A stretch of DNA of 64,000 bases from Trichocoleus sp. (lineage in GTDB: Bacteria; Cyanobacteriota; Cyanobacteriia; Elainellales; Elainellaceae): positions 124,001 through 188,000 of the forward strand of contig DATNQD010000087.1 of NCBI GenBank assembly GCA_036702865.1, read 5' to 3'. The first letter of the stretch is position 1. Every line of letters starts with the position of its first letter. Positions 1 through 9,826 of the stretch are shown one piece after another. The notes under the pieces are model-generated. The model had not been told where the DNA came from. It saw only the letters and a program-made list of their open reading frames with translations, and did not search any database. A program made the translations under genes and the position numbers.

Positions 1-72
1 CAAGTTGTTTTATGTAGTTTAACAATTTGTAATATTTGTTGTGAGACGTTGGGTGCGGCAGGAAGGACGCAC

Positions 73-99
73 AAAAAACAGCCACGATCGATCGTGACT
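73..99 (-). terminator. Rho-independent terminator of sodB
   Basis: Read on the minus strand, an eight-pair stem with one G-T pair and a TCGA loop (bases 80-99) is followed by a run of six T. It lies about 135 bases beyond the sodB stop codon, so it should end the sodB transcript. The stem core is the palindrome CACGATCGATCGTG. Confidence 0.7.
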
Positions 100-160
100 G
101 CTCAAGCGCTATTTGGTTAAAAATTGTCCCGGATCACATCCCCTGGTTTAGGAAAACCCA

Positions 161-200
161 TCTTCAAAGTCTCCCAGAATTAGGGGATTTAGGGAGAAAA
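161..200. repeat. Dispersed short palindromic repeat, copy 1
   Basis: The stretch contains a CCC-spacer-GGGG inverted pair (TCCC AGAATTA GGGGA) preceded by CAAAGT and followed by a TTTAGGG tail. Similar sequences occur near 14,721-14,760 and 44,406-44,446, always between genes. It resembles the small intergenic palindromes often found in filamentous cyanobacteria. The copies are diverged, so the grouping is tentative. Confidence 0.35.
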
Positions 201-233
201 ATAACGTCTAGTCCGAATCTCGCTTCAGCGAAA

Positions 234-845
234 TTAAGCGGCTGCGGCTAGGTTTTGTGCCACGAAGTCCCAGTTCACCAAGCTTTCAATAAAGGTCTTT
301 TCGTAGTCGGGGCGGCGGTTCTGGTAGTCCAGATAGTACGCATGTTCCCAAACATCCATCGTCAGCAGGGGGACTTGACCCAGCGCGATCGGGTTAACGC
401 CATCAGGAGTTTTGGTCACTTTGAGCGTGCCATTATCCAATACCAGCCATGCCCAACCGCTACCGAATTGGGTTGTTCCAGCACTGACAAACTCTTCTTT
501 GAACTTGTCGAAGCTGCCAAAATCAGCGTTGATCTTGTCGAGCAATGCACCTGTAGGAGTACCGCCACCACTGGGCTTCATGCAGTTCCAGTAAAAGGTG
601 TGGTTCCAGGCTTGAGCCGCATTATTAAATAAACCGCTCTGGCTCTTAGCCGCATCGCCGTTGAAGGACTGCTTAATCACTTCTTCGATCGGATTATCTG
701 CCAAGCCTTGCTCCGTCGCCATCTTGTTGTAGTTGTTCACATAAGCGGCGTGGTGCTTGTCGTGATGGAATTCCAAAGTACCCGAAGAAATATGAGGCTC
801 CAGGGCTTTGTAGTCGTAGGGCAGGGGGGCGAGTTCGTATGCCAT
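234..845 (-). CDS. sodB: Iron superoxide dismutase
   Basis: The 203-residue product converts superoxide to hydrogen peroxide and oxygen in the cytosol, protecting iron-sulfur enzymes and photosystem I. The four metal ligands can be placed at H27 (in the FHHDKHH stretch), H82 (AQAWNH), D164 and H168 (DVWEHAYY). Glutamine 78 just before the second ligand (NNAAQAWNH) is the arrangement typical of iron enzymes rather than manganese ones. Length is normal for the family. The start is preceded by AAGGACG, a good ribosome binding site. The gene stands alone and has its own terminator about 135 bases downstream. Confidence 0.96.
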   Translation of the reverse strand: MAYELAPLPYDYKALEPHISSGTLEFHHDKHHAAYVNNYNKMATEQGLADNPIEEVIKQSFNGDAAKSQSGLFNNAAQAWNHTFYWNCMKPSGGGTPTGALLDKINADFGSFDKFKEEFVSAGTTQFGSGWAWLVLDNGTLKVTKTPDGVNPIALGQVPLLTMDVWEHAYYLDYQNRRPDYEKTFIESLVNWDFVAQNLAAAA

Positions 846-1131
846 AGTGTTCGTCCTTATTTATAAGATCCTCTCAACTGCGTCCAGACCAGGTTGTCAT
901 TTAAGTTGCAACGCTAGTCTCTCTTTCCCTAACTCATTCTGGAGTCAGCAGTGGAAAGCCTTTTGGGACTATTGATAGGATTTTATATCAAAACTAGGGA
1001 AGTCAGGTGTTTTCTACTCTACCTCCGAAGGAATAGATAGCTCTCCTCAAAACACAACATAACGAGCCAAAAATCCAGCTATCATAGCGGATGTTGCAGG
1101 GGCTACAGATAGGGGTTTATTACGGGGCAAC

Positions 1132-2550
1132 ATGGGAAGACAACGTTCCATTCTCGCACTTATTTTTGTGCTGGCAATCGCCGCGATCGTCGTTCTAACG
1201 CAGGTTCCAATTCGCTTAGGCTTGGATTTGCAGGGCGGTTCTCAGATTACGCTGCAGGTCAAAACGACTGAGGCAGTTCCGGAAATCACGCCCGAAAAGC
1301 TTGATGCCGTTAAGAAAGTGGTCGAAAACCGAATTAACGGATTGGGTGTCTCGGAAGCGGTCGTGCAGACGATCGGTCAAGATCAACTTCTGGTACAGCT
1401 ACCCGGAGTCAGCGATCCGGTGCAGGCAGAGAAAGTTCTGGGTGGCACAGCCCAACTCGATTTTCGCCAGCAACGTTCGGGTACAGAAGCGCAGTTACGC
1501 ATTGAATATCAAGTTTTGCAAGAGCTCCTGCAAGAGCAAGCCACGTTAAGCAAGGGTGGCGACCCAGCAGCGATTGAGAAGAATAAAGCAGCACTGCAAC
1601 GCAGTAATCAGGCGATCGCTGCCCTCTTCGACAAAACAGATTTAACAGGCGATAGTCTCAAAAACGCCTATCCTCAGCCATTGAATCAAGCAGGAAATTC
1701 CTGGGAAGTTGTGCTGGTCTTTGACGACAAAGGTGCAACCGGATTTGCTGACTTGACCAAGAGCGTGGCGGGAACAGGACGGAGTTTAGGCATTTTCCTC
1801 GACGAGCGGCTTTTGAGCGCGCCAACCGTGGAAGCCCGCTATGCCGAAACCGGAATCACTGGGGGCACTGCCAGCATCACAGGTGGATTTGATACGCAAG
1901 GCGCAAACAATCTGGCAGTTCAGTTGCGCGGGGGTGCATTGCCTGTTCCAGTCGAAGTTGTTGAAAACCGCACCGTTGGCGCAACCCTTGGACAGGACAG
2001 CATTCAGCGCAGCATTTACGCTGGGGTTTTGGGTCTAGCACTGGTGCTGATCTTTATGGTCTGGTACTACCGCCTACCCGGATTAATTGCCGACATTGCC
2101 CTGCTCCTCTATTCGCTGTTTACCCTCGCAATTTTTGATCTCTTAGGCGTAACGCTGACCCTGCCCGGAATTGCCGGATTTATTCTCAGCATTGGGATGG
2201 CAGTTGATGCAAACGTGCTGATTTTTGAGCGTACCCGAGAGGAGCTAAAAAGTGGCAAAACCCTCTATCGATCGGTCGAATCTGGTTTCTATCGCGCTTT
2301 TTCCAGCATCTTAGACAGCAACGTGACGACGGTTATTGCCTGCGGTGCATTGTTCTGGCTAGGAGCGGGATTAGTCCGTGGATTTGCGCTCACGCTGGCG
2401 TTGGGTGTTGCTGTGAGTATGTTTACAGCGCTGACCTGTAGCCGTACTTTAATGCTGTTAGCTCTTGGGTTTCCGAGCCTGCGGAAGCCAAAGCTGTTTT
2501 GCCCTAATCTTCCCGCCTCTCCATCACTCCAGGCAGAAAAAACGTCATGA
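1132..2550 (+). CDS. secD: Protein translocase subunit SecD
   Basis: SecD is the first half of the SecDF membrane complex, which uses the proton gradient to help pull secreted proteins through SecYEG. The 472-residue protein has an N-terminal membrane segment (about residues 6-26), the SecD signature DLQGGSQ near residue 32, a large periplasmic P1 region, and a C-terminal bundle of five membrane helices from about residue 290 to 440, with the conserved stretch [11 protein letters not shown]. Its stop codon overlaps the start of secF (ATGA), so the two are translationally coupled. The last 30 residues are variable and hydrophilic. Confidence 0.96.
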   Translation: MGRQRSILALIFVLAIAAIVVLTQVPIRLGLDLQGGSQITLQVKTTEAVPEITPEKLDAVKKVVENRINGLGVSEAVVQTIGQDQLLVQLPGVSDPVQAEKVLGGTAQLDFRQQRSGTEAQLRIEYQVLQELLQEQATLSKGGDPAAIEKNKAALQRSNQAIAALFDKTDLTGDSLKNAYPQPLNQAGNSWEVVLVFDDKGATGFADLTKSVAGTGRSLGIFLDERLLSAPTVEARYAETGITGGTASITGGFDTQGANNLAVQLRGGALPVPVEVVENRTVGATLGQDSIQRSIYAGVLGLALVLIFMVWYYRLPGLIADIALLLYSLFTLAIFDLLGVTLTLPGIAGFILSIGMAVDANVLIFERTREELKSGKTLYRSVESGFYRAFSSILDSNVTTVIACGALFWLGAGLVRGFALTLALGVAVSMFTALTCSRTLMLLALGFPSLRKPKLFCPNLPASPSLQAEKTS

Positions 2551-3503
2551 AACTGCAAGTTATTAAGCAACGATCGCTCTGGTGGACAGTCTCTTCCGTC
2601 GTTATTCTGGCAGGCTTGATTGCCATGCTCATTTCCTGGCAACAGATTGGCGCACCCCTGCGCCCCAGCCTGGACTTTGTTGGGGGAACTCGTTTGCAGT
2701 TAGAGCGAGACTGTACCCAACCTGCCAATTGCGCTGCCCCGATCGATCCGGCAAAAGTGCGGCAGGTCTTAGAAGCACAAAACTTGGGCGGCAGCAGCAT
2801 TCAGATCGTCGGACAAGATCAGCAAGCAATCTCAGTTCGCACCTCGGTTTTGAACCCTGACCAACGGTCGCAGCTTCAGGCTGCCCTTTCGCAAGAGCTT
2901 GGCACATTCGACCAGCAGAAGACCCAGATTGATACCGTAGGTCCAACGGTCGGACGGCAACTGTTTACCTCTGGTTTGCTGGCTCTGCTCGTTTCATTTG
3001 TCGGCATTATGGTCTATTTGTGGTTCCGCTTCCAGCCCGACTTTGCCGTTTTCGCAATTGTTGCCCTCCTGCATGACGTTTTAATTACGGTTGGCATGTT
3101 TGCGATTCTCGGTCTGGTTTTAAAGCTGGAGGTAGACAGCCTGTTCGTTGTGGCACTGCTGACGATCGTCGGTTTCTCAGTCAACGACACAGTTGTTATC
3201 TACGATCGCATCCGCGAAACGACCCAAATCGATGGCGATCGATCCATTAACGACATCGTTGATGATGCCGTCAACCAAACGCTAGGACGATCAATCAACA
3301 CCACCCTTACTGCCCTTCTCCCCCTCACTGCAATCTTCTTCTTGGGCGGCGATACTCTCAAATACTTTGCCCTTGCCCTAATCATTGGCTTCTTTGCTGG
3401 GGCATATTCCAGCATCTTCATCGCCAGCACCCTGCTTGCCTGGTGGCGTGTCAAAAGCGGTCATGCCGTCCCCACTCCCAGCACCGCGATCGAAGAAGGT
3501 TAA
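2547..3503 (+). CDS. secF: Protein translocase subunit SecF
   Basis: SecF is the partner of SecD in the proton-driven secretion motor. The 318-residue protein has an N-terminal membrane helix, the signature DFVGGTRL at residues 43-50, a short periplasmic domain, and a five-helix C-terminal bundle with [13 protein letters not shown] near residues 208-220 lining the proton path. The start overlaps the secD stop by four bases, which fixes it. Size and order match the usual bacterial secDF pair. Confidence 0.96.
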   Translation: MKLQVIKQRSLWWTVSSVVILAGLIAMLISWQQIGAPLRPSLDFVGGTRLQLERDCTQPANCAAPIDPAKVRQVLEAQNLGGSSIQIVGQDQQAISVRTSVLNPDQRSQLQAALSQELGTFDQQKTQIDTVGPTVGRQLFTSGLLALLVSFVGIMVYLWFRFQPDFAVFAIVALLHDVLITVGMFAILGLVLKLEVDSLFVVALLTIVGFSVNDTVVIYDRIRETTQIDGDRSINDIVDDAVNQTLGRSINTTLTALLPLTAIFFLGGDTLKYFALALIIGFFAGAYSSIFIASTLLAWWRVKSGHAVPTPSTAIEEG

Positions 3504-3559
3504 ATTCTTCTGTCTCCTCTTCTCTTATCTCCCTGCCTCTCCCTTCCCTCTACCCTTCC

Positions 3560-4225
3560 ATGCCTAAAAAACCGATCGCCACTGAGCAACGCGTAATTCT
3601 GCCAAATATAAGCTGGCAGCAGTTTGAGCAGCTATTGAGGGAACTGGGAACTGAACGACAGGTGCGGCTGACCTATGCCGGGGGCAAGCTGGAAATGATG
3701 ACCCCAATCGAGGCACATGAGCGGTGCAGTAAGCTTTTAGAGTCGCTGCTGATTGTGCTGGCAGAAGAGATGCATTTGCCGATTACCTCGATCGCTTCAG
3801 TGCTGCTGCAACAGCTTGAATATGGTTTAGCGACCGAACCAGATACTTGCTACTATTTCCAAACCAATTCACCGACAAGACACAAGACAGCACTGGTGAT
3901 GCCGAGAGATGGCACGCCGGATCTGGTCGTTGAGATTGCCCTGACCAAAAGCGCGATCGATAAACTGCCAATCTATGCAACGTTGGGAATCTCGGAAGTT
4001 TGGCGGTATGTCACTACGGCTGGCGACGATATTTTGAAGGGCAACCTGCTCATTTATCATCGGCAAGGCGAGGATTATGTGGAGCAATCTCATAGCCTCA
4101 ATTTCCCATTTTTGCCTGCCGATCGCATTTTGCAATTTTTAGAGCAGAGCGATTCAATGAGTCTCGCTGCCGCATTACGGGTGCTGCGATCGTGGGTGCA
4201 AGAAACAGATACTCGCCCTGCTTAA
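3560..4225 (+). CDS. Uma2-family (DUF820) nuclease-like protein
   Basis: The 221-residue protein belongs to the Uma2 family, a PD-(D/E)XK nuclease fold that is greatly expanded in cyanobacteria and whose biological role is not settled. Visible features are the N-terminal helix-loop SWQQFEQLLREL, the strand YAGGKLEMMTP, the acidic core PDLVVEIALTKS near residue 120, and the family pattern YATLGISEVWRY. I chose the ATG at 3560 because homologues begin shortly before the WQQFE region and an earlier start at 3443 would lie inside secF in another frame. It follows secF by 56 bases and may be co-transcribed. Confidence 0.85.
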   Translation: MPKKPIATEQRVILPNISWQQFEQLLRELGTERQVRLTYAGGKLEMMTPIEAHERCSKLLESLLIVLAEEMHLPITSIASVLLQQLEYGLATEPDTCYYFQTNSPTRHKTALVMPRDGTPDLVVEIALTKSAIDKLPIYATLGISEVWRYVTTAGDDILKGNLLIYHRQGEDYVEQSHSLNFPFLPADRILQFLEQSDSMSLAAALRVLRSWVQETDTRPA

Positions 4226-4326
4226 ACTTTGTCATCCCGTTTCGAATTTGAAGTTTTCTTCCTGGCGGATAGAACAGTTCAATTCAACCCTTTCCCGTCA
4301 CCAAGAGAACCATTCATAATCAAATC

Positions 4327-5127
4327 ATGCAGAAACTCCTCTTCAGCGACAAAGAGACAGTCAAAGGACGTGCCCTATTTCTAGGCGAACGCTTAGAACT
4401 TAAGGATCTCGAAGCAACAGATTGTCTTGCTCAACTACCGCTTGTGGTTCCCGCTGGTGAGAATGGCTGTGCAGTTCTGTTTCGCTATGGAGCAGTTACC
4501 CTGTTTGGGCTTAGCCCGGTTGAAGAAGCTTCATTTTTGATTTCCCTCAAGCCGCTGGTGGTTCAAGCTTTTAATACACCAGAAACCGAAGAAGCCGTAT
4601 TGCGTTTAGAGGCTGTGGGTGGTGGACGAGTTGAAAACGGCGTGATCTGGATACAGGACTTTAGCATTGAACGGCTGCAGATCGTTGCTGGAGTGCTGGC
4701 AAAAAGCGTTGTTCTGGCACATTACGAAATCGGTACAGCTCGGATTTTTGATCAAATTGAACCTTTAGCAGAAGGGCTTCAGCGCACCACCAGAGATGAA
4801 CGATGGGGGAAAGAACTCCTGCGGCAGTTGGGCAGAACCCTTTCAATTCAGCACAAAATTATCGGACGGGTCGAAATCACCGACAAGCCAGATCTCCTCT
4901 GGGATGCACCTGACCTAGAGCGAATCTATCTTCGCCTCGAAGATGAATATGAAATCCGTGAAAGACACCTCGCGCTAGAACGCAAGCTTAATTTAATTTC
5001 CCAAACCGCTGAAACCGTCCTCGATCTATTGCGGCACAACACCGGGCTGCGATTAGAGTGGTATGTCGTTCTACTCATCGTCGTCGAGGTGCTGCTCTCT
5101 GTCTACGACGTATTCATTCAACGTTAA
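4327..5127 (+). CDS. RMD1/DUF155 family membrane-anchored protein
   Basis: The 266-residue protein matches the RMD1 (DUF155) family known from fungi and many bacteria. Eukaryotic members are mitochondrial proteins; the bacterial role is unknown. The N-terminal two thirds carry the family blocks CAVLFRYGAVTLFG and ERLQIVAGVLAKSVVLAHYE, followed by a long helical stretch (EDEYEIRERHLALERKLN) and one C-terminal membrane segment at about residues 243-264. The layout predicts a cytosolic domain held at the membrane by its tail. The stop lies 11 bases from the convergent DUF3288 gene. Confidence 0.85.
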   Translation: MQKLLFSDKETVKGRALFLGERLELKDLEATDCLAQLPLVVPAGENGCAVLFRYGAVTLFGLSPVEEASFLISLKPLVVQAFNTPETEEAVLRLEAVGGGRVENGVIWIQDFSIERLQIVAGVLAKSVVLAHYEIGTARIFDQIEPLAEGLQRTTRDERWGKELLRQLGRTLSIQHKIIGRVEITDKPDLLWDAPDLERIYLRLEDEYEIRERHLALERKLNLISQTAETVLDLLRHNTGLRLEWYVVLLIVVEVLLSVYDVFIQR

Positions 5128-5137
5128 ATCAGGTGAT

Positions 5138-5434
5138 CTAGCTCCAATCTTCCCGCTGGGAGCCGCGTCCTCGGTAAACCTGAGCAACTTGATGAATCTG
5201 CCGCGTCTTGGTAAATAGTTCTGCTTCAGTCATGCCCCACTGTTCCAGCGCTTTCTGCAGGTCTGCGTGAATGTCTCTTGCGCCAGGAAAGCCATCGTAG
5301 CGAATCTTGAGCCTTGCCAGTTCTGCCAAATTATAGTCGGTTGGTTCTCCTGCCAGGAGCGCATTGACGATCGCCCGATCGCTGCTCCAGAGCGGATGTT
5401 GCTGGTCTTTCTGTGCGTCTTCTGTCCCTGCCAT
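5138..5434 (-). CDS. DUF3288 family protein
   Basis: This 98-residue soluble protein belongs to a family (DUF3288) found essentially in cyanobacteria, with no assigned function. It shows the block DQQHPLWSSDRAIVNALLAGEPTDYNL in two conserved parts (HPLW and TDYNLAELARL) and the RYDGFPGARDI motif. There is no signal peptide or membrane segment. It is 51 bases downstream of the protein kinase gene and could share its transcript. Confidence 0.82.
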   Translation of the reverse strand: MAGTEDAQKDQQHPLWSSDRAIVNALLAGEPTDYNLAELARLKIRYDGFPGARDIHADLQKALEQWGMTEAELFTKTRQIHQVAQVYRGRGSQREDWS

Positions 5435-5485
5435 TGCTCAAACCACACTGAGAACCTGCACATCATACTCTATCTGCAACTGGAT

Positions 5486-7255
5486 TCAGCGTCCGAGTCG
5501 TTGCCGGATCTGCTGCCGCAAACTCAACGCATCCTGATAGTTTGGCTGAACCTGGATCGCCTGATCGATCGAGGCAATCGCTTCATCAAATCGGCGCAGT
5601 TTCCAGAGTGCCGCACCGCGATTATTCCAGGCTTCTGCCAGTTTGGGGTTAAGGGCAGTAGCGCGATCGAACGATGTAACCGCTTCAGTGGCGCGATCGA
5701 GCTGCAATAGGGTTGTGCCTCGGTTGCTCCAGGCTTCTGCAAAGTCGGGTTTGAGCTGAACAGCGCGATCGTAGAGTTTTAATGCATCGGCATAGCGTTG
5801 CTGGTGTTCCAGGGCATAGCCTTTACTCCAAATAGCTTGAGCATAATTTGCATCCAGAGCCAGTGCCCGATCGCAAACGGCAATTGCCTGCTGATATTGC
5901 TGTAGCTGATTCAGGCTATAACATTTCCCCCAATAAGCTTGAGCCTGTTTGGAGTTTTGGGCGATCGTCTGGTCATAGGCTTTGATAGCTTCGGGATATT
6001 GCTTTGCAGTGCGGAGGCGATCGGCTTGTTCTAGCAGCGTTGCAACAGAAGGTTTATTCAACGCAGGCTGGAGCTTCTGGATTACCGACTGTGAGGTGGG
6101 TTGAGGCGTTTGGTTCTGGGGACGGAGTATGCTTTGCAGCCAGAAAAACCCTGATCCAACGATCGCCGCTACAGCACCCATTCTAATGAATCGATTCTCT
6201 GTCCAGGTCGGCAACTTGCCAAGAACAGCATCAGGGATGAATGGACGATGTGCGGTAGTGTCCGGTTGAACCACAGGCAGCGTTGAGGAATGGCTATTTA
6301 GAGCAGTTGCAAAGGGTTGGGGTGTAGAGCTTTCGATCGGGTCAGGCGTGAGTTGAGGAGGCAGCAGGGTTAAATCTGCATCTGCTGTTTCTGAGAGAGA
6401 AAGTTCAGCAGGCAACTGATTGAGAGCTTGTAGGGCTTCAGCGGCAGTCGTGTATCGATCGCGGAAATCATAGCGGATCATGCGATCGAGGATGGCTTGT
6501 AGTTCAGGATGAATCGGATATCCCGGATGCCACAAAATCTCACCCGTGTCTGAGTCCTGGGAGAAATGACGAGGCGAAATTCCGGTGAGCGCCTGAATGC
6601 CAATCATACCAACCGCATAAATATCACTGCTAAAGCGGGGCTGTCCGGCAGTTTGTTCGCTGGGCATATAGCCGCGTGTGCCGATCGAAATGGTATGGGT
6701 GGGCAGCGTATCAGGATTAGCCAACCGGGCACTAGTTTGTTTAACTGCACCAAAATCAATGACAACAATGCGCTGATCTCGATCGCGGCGAATCAAGTTA
6801 GAGGGCTTCAAATCTCGATGGATGACATTTTGCTCATGCACAAAGGTAAGCGTTTCTAAAATGTCTCGCAGCAGCGACAAGACACAGCTCTCTGACCAAA
6901 CCTGCCCTGAAATCAACAGTTCACTGAGCGGTTGACCCTCAATCAGTTCTTGAGCCAGATAAAATTCTTGAGCCTCTTCAAAGTGTGCCAGCAGTCGCGG
7001 GATTTGGGGATGCTCTCCCAGGCGATATAGTACTTTTGCTTCCGTATCAAACAACCGCCTCGCCAGTTGAAGGCTCGCTTCGTCCTTCACTTGAGGGTTG
7101 AGTTGCTTCAAGACACAGCAAGGCTGATCCGGCAGGTGCAGATCCTTCGCCAGAAATGTTTGACCAAATCCCCCAGACCCAAAATGTTTGATGATGCGAT
7201 AGCGTCCGCCTAACGGCTTGTCTGACTCCGATCGCCGTAACTCCGAAAAGTTCAT
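5486..7255 (-). CDS. Serine/threonine protein kinase with C-terminal TPR repeats
   Basis: Membrane-bound eukaryotic-type Ser/Thr kinase, 589 residues from the chosen ATG. The glycine loop GSGGFGQTF, the ATP-binding lysine (about K50), the catalytic HRDLKPSN (H146) and DFG (D167) are all present, so it should be active. A proline-rich linker and one membrane segment (about residues 349-370) follow. Then come about five TPR units (motifs such as AYWGKCYSLNQLQQYQQA), predicted to lie outside the cytoplasmic membrane. The ATG at 7255 leaves 17 residues before the kinase domain; an ATG at 7366 and a TTG at 7387 are possible longer starts. Substrates cannot be told from sequence. Confidence 0.92.
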   Translation of the reverse strand: MNFSELRRSESDKPLGGRYRIIKHFGSGGFGQTFLAKDLHLPDQPCCVLKQLNPQVKDEASLQLARRLFDTEAKVLYRLGEHPQIPRLLAHFEEAQEFYLAQELIEGQPLSELLISGQVWSESCVLSLLRDILETLTFVHEQNVIHRDLKPSNLIRRDRDQRIVVIDFGAVKQTSARLANPDTLPTHTISIGTRGYMPSEQTAGQPRFSSDIYAVGMIGIQALTGISPRHFSQDSDTGEILWHPGYPIHPELQAILDRMIRYDFRDRYTTAAEALQALNQLPAELSLSETADADLTLLPPQLTPDPIESSTPQPFATALNSHSSTLPVVQPDTTAHRPFIPDAVLGKLPTWTENRFIRMGAVAAIVGSGFFWLQSILRPQNQTPQPTSQSVIQKLQPALNKPSVATLLEQADRLRTAKQYPEAIKAYDQTIAQNSKQAQAYWGKCYSLNQLQQYQQAIAVCDRALALDANYAQAIWSKGYALEHQQRYADALKLYDRAVQLKPDFAEAWSNRGTTLLQLDRATEAVTSFDRATALNPKLAEAWNNRGAALWKLRRFDEAIASIDQAIQVQPNYQDALSLRQQIRQRLGR

Positions 7256-7405
7256 TGCGGCTACATATCCAATGCGATAAACCAGTGAATGCTGGAGATA
7301 CTGCTTTTGTATCGAGTTTTGCGTCGAGACAATCTTAGCCGATTCCCGCTCTCTGTCACCTGCCATCAACTGCCGAAGCAATGACAAATTTGCCCTAAAT
7401 TTGCA

Positions 7406-7430
7406 CTAAAAAAGGGGGCATTGCCCCCCA
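7406..7430 (-). terminator. Rho-independent terminator of gatB
   Basis: On the minus strand a six-pair GC stem (GGGGGC / GCCCCC, three-base loop) is followed by six T. It lies 35 bases past the gatB stop and just upstream of the kinase reading frame, separating the two transcripts. Confidence 0.85.
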
Positions 7431-7464
7431 CAGATTTTGCTTAGTGACAAATTCAGCGCTTTAG

Positions 7465-8949
7465 TTAGGCATTCAATTTCTTTTGCAGCAGTTGGTTCGT
7501 CAGCTTCGGATCAGCTTTACCACCAGTCGATTTCATTACCTGCCCCACAAAGAAACCAAGCAGATTTTTCTTGCCGCCGCGATATTTTTCTAACTCATCA
7601 GGGAATTTCACCAAAACTTGATCGATCGCTTCTTCAATCACCTTTGGATCAGAAACCTGTACCAGCCCCTTCTTCTCAACGAGTGCCTGAGCAGAACCTC
7701 CCTGAGTCAGCAGTGCTGGCAGAATTTCTTTTCCAGCTGAGTTGCTGATTGTGTTGGATTCAATCAGTTTGATCATTTCTGCCAGGTTTTCTGGCTTCAG
7801 TGCAATATCAGCGATGCCCAGCTTTTCTTTGTTGAGGTAGGCACTAATGTCACCCATAATCCAGTTTGCCGCAAGCTTCGGACTAGCCCCAGCAGTCACC
7901 ACAGCTTCAAAGTAAGCAGCGATCGATCCATCCTCGGTCAGCACTTTGGCATCGTAGGCAGATAGACCGAACTCATTCTCATAGCGGTGACGTTTCTGAG
8001 CAGGCAGTTCTGGCAGTTCCGCTTTCCAGGTTGTAAGTTGTTCTGCGGTCACTTCGATCGGTCCCAGATCAGGTTCGGGGAAATAGCGGTAGTCGCTAGA
8101 GCCTTCCTTCACCCGCATACTAATGGTGCGCTGTGCCCCTTCTTCCCAGAGGCGTGTTTCTTGCACGATCGGCTCACCCGATTCGATCGCCTCAATTTGT
8201 CGCTCAATTTCATACTCGATCGCCCGCTGAATGGCATTGAAGGAGTTCATATTTTTAATCTCAACCTTCGTGCCAAACTTCTCTGTGCCGATCGGACGCA
8301 CCGAAATATTTACGTCACAGCGCAGAGAGCCTTCCTGCATGTTGCCGTCGCCCACACCCAGATAGCGAATAATGCGGCGCAACTCCTGGGCATATTCAGC
8401 CGCTTCCTGACCTGTGCGAATGTCTGGTTCCGACACAATTTCCACCAGTGGCACACCCGTCCGGTTATAGTCCACCAGAGAATATTTAGACCCCGAAAGT
8501 CTCTCGCTGCCAGCATGAACCAGTTTTCCGGCATCCTCTTCCATATGCAGGCGGGTAATGCCAATTTTTTTGCGGCTGACGTTACCGTCTTTGTCAATCG
8601 TTTCGATCTCTAGCCAGCCTCGTTCTGCGATTGGCAGGTCATACTGCGAAATCTGGTAGTTTTTGGGCAGGTCAGGGTAGAAATATTGCTTGCGATCGAA
8701 CTTGCTGTAGTCAGCAATTTCACAGTTCAATGCCAAGCCTGCTTTGACGGCATACTCCAGCACCCGCTGATTTAAGACAGGCAGCACACCAGGCATTCCC
8801 ATACAAACTGGGCAAACGTTCGTGTTTGGGGGTGTACCGAATTCGGTGCTGCAGTTGCAAAAGATTTTGGTATCGGTTTTCAACTGGCAATGAGTCTCTA
8901 AACCGATGACTGCTTCGTACTGAGTTTTAACTGGAGTAGCGGTTGTCAT
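7465..8949 (-). CDS. gatB: Asp-tRNA(Asn)/Glu-tRNA(Gln) amidotransferase subunit B
   Basis: GatB is the tRNA-binding and kinase-like subunit of the GatCAB enzyme, which converts Glu-tRNA(Gln) to Gln-tRNA(Gln) in organisms lacking glutaminyl-tRNA synthetase, as most cyanobacteria do. The 494-residue length is standard. Family blocks include EAVIGLETHCQL at the N terminus, CPVCMGMPGVLPVLN, the YRYFPEPDLGP signature near residue 290, and a C-terminal YqeY-like helical domain ending FFVGQVMKSTGGKADP. gatA and gatC are not in the window, which is common when the subunits are scattered. Confidence 0.97.
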   Translation of the reverse strand: MTTATPVKTQYEAVIGLETHCQLKTDTKIFCNCSTEFGTPPNTNVCPVCMGMPGVLPVLNQRVLEYAVKAGLALNCEIADYSKFDRKQYFYPDLPKNYQISQYDLPIAERGWLEIETIDKDGNVSRKKIGITRLHMEEDAGKLVHAGSERLSGSKYSLVDYNRTGVPLVEIVSEPDIRTGQEAAEYAQELRRIIRYLGVGDGNMQEGSLRCDVNISVRPIGTEKFGTKVEIKNMNSFNAIQRAIEYEIERQIEAIESGEPIVQETRLWEEGAQRTISMRVKEGSSDYRYFPEPDLGPIEVTAEQLTTWKAELPELPAQKRHRYENEFGLSAYDAKVLTEDGSIAAYFEAVVTAGASPKLAANWIMGDISAYLNKEKLGIADIALKPENLAEMIKLIESNTISNSAGKEILPALLTQGGSAQALVEKKGLVQVSDPKVIEEAIDQVLVKFPDELEKYRGGKKNLLGFFVGQVMKSTGGKADPKLTNQLLQKKLNA

Positions 8950-9176
8950 GGAAGCAATATGAGACGCAGTAATGAGTATTGTCTTACGCGCTGGTCTACG
9001 CGACAGTTAGCTCTATTTTAACGGGGATTGAAGAATGACGATCGGGCACAGCACCAGCTTGATCAGCAAAACCCTCAATTGGGGAACGCGAACCCCGATG
9101 CAACGCCTCAGCCATTCCAGCAAACATAGCTACATTAACCACATTGAGTTATGTTGTGCCGTTCAATAGTTCAATA

Positions 9177-9247
9177 AGCGGGTGGGGGGAATCGAACCCC
9201 CATCATTAGCTTGGAAGGCTAAGGTTTTACCACTAAACTACACCCGC
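9177..9247 (-). tRNA. trnG-UCC: tRNA-Gly(UCC)
   Basis: A 71-base cloverleaf reads on the minus strand: acceptor stem GCGGGTG/CACCCGC, D arm GTTTAGTGGTAAAAC, anticodon stem TTAGC/GCTAA with loop CTTCCAA (anticodon TCC), and T arm GGGGGTTCGATTCCCCC. The base after the acceptor stem is T, the usual discriminator of glycine tRNAs. No CCA is encoded. It decodes GGA and GGG. Confidence 0.95.
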
Positions 9248-9294
9248 AAGACCGTTTCAAGAAACGGAAATTTGCGTTGCTCACGCAGTTTCTA

Positions 9295-9324
9295 AATATA
9301 GTATACCCTTTCGCATTTTGGCAA
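9295..9324 (-). promoter_or_regulatory. Candidate promoter of tRNA-Gly
   Basis: On the minus strand TTGCCA and TATATT are separated by 18 bases and lie about 50 bases upstream of the mature tRNA. Between them and the tRNA is a perfect hairpin CCGTTT-loop-AAACGG (9252-9267) in the 5' leader. Confidence 0.5.
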
Positions 9325-9826
9325 CTCTTTCACCAGCAGGAGTCTGTTTTGCAAGGTTTTGATGAAATTTCCCGATCGCTGAGAAATAACCTGTAACAGG
9401 GTTCTGAGGAAAATTTTGGTCAGCGCTTCTCTAAAATTTTCGCCGAAACTGAGTTCGACATCGTTCATTCCAGAATGTCATCAGCCAAATTTATCTCCTT
9501 AGCAGGAGGCGTGTAGTTGCTCAGAGGCGTTCATGAAAATTTCGTTTCCTCTATCCATTCCTGATAGCGAAAGATTCTCTTAGTGGTATGTTAAGGGACA
9601 GTGCGTTCTGCTCAGTCTGGTGATAGTTGGAATCCATCACCTTTTGAGAGCAGCCTCAAGTTTCAGTGAAACTACCCTTTTGCGTGTAGTCTACCTCAGT
9701 CACGCTGACTTCCTGCATCGTTTTATCGTTCCCTTACTGTGATTTGCACGTTCCAGGTACGATACCGGGAAAGCTCAGAGTACTTAGTTTCGGTTTGTTG
9801 ATATTCAACGTCTGTCAAGTTCGCTC
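9325..9826. other. Long intergenic stretch before the DUF3370 gene
   Basis: About 500 bases without a convincing gene. It is relatively rich in A and T, has several short stop-interrupted frames and no tRNA-like fold. It should contain the promoter of the DUF3370 gene, but I cannot place it with confidence. Confidence 0.4.

Noticed and set aside
7987-8613. Plus-strand 208-codon frame inside gatB
   Set aside because: It is antisense to strongly conserved gatB sequence, with no family match and no ribosome binding site.
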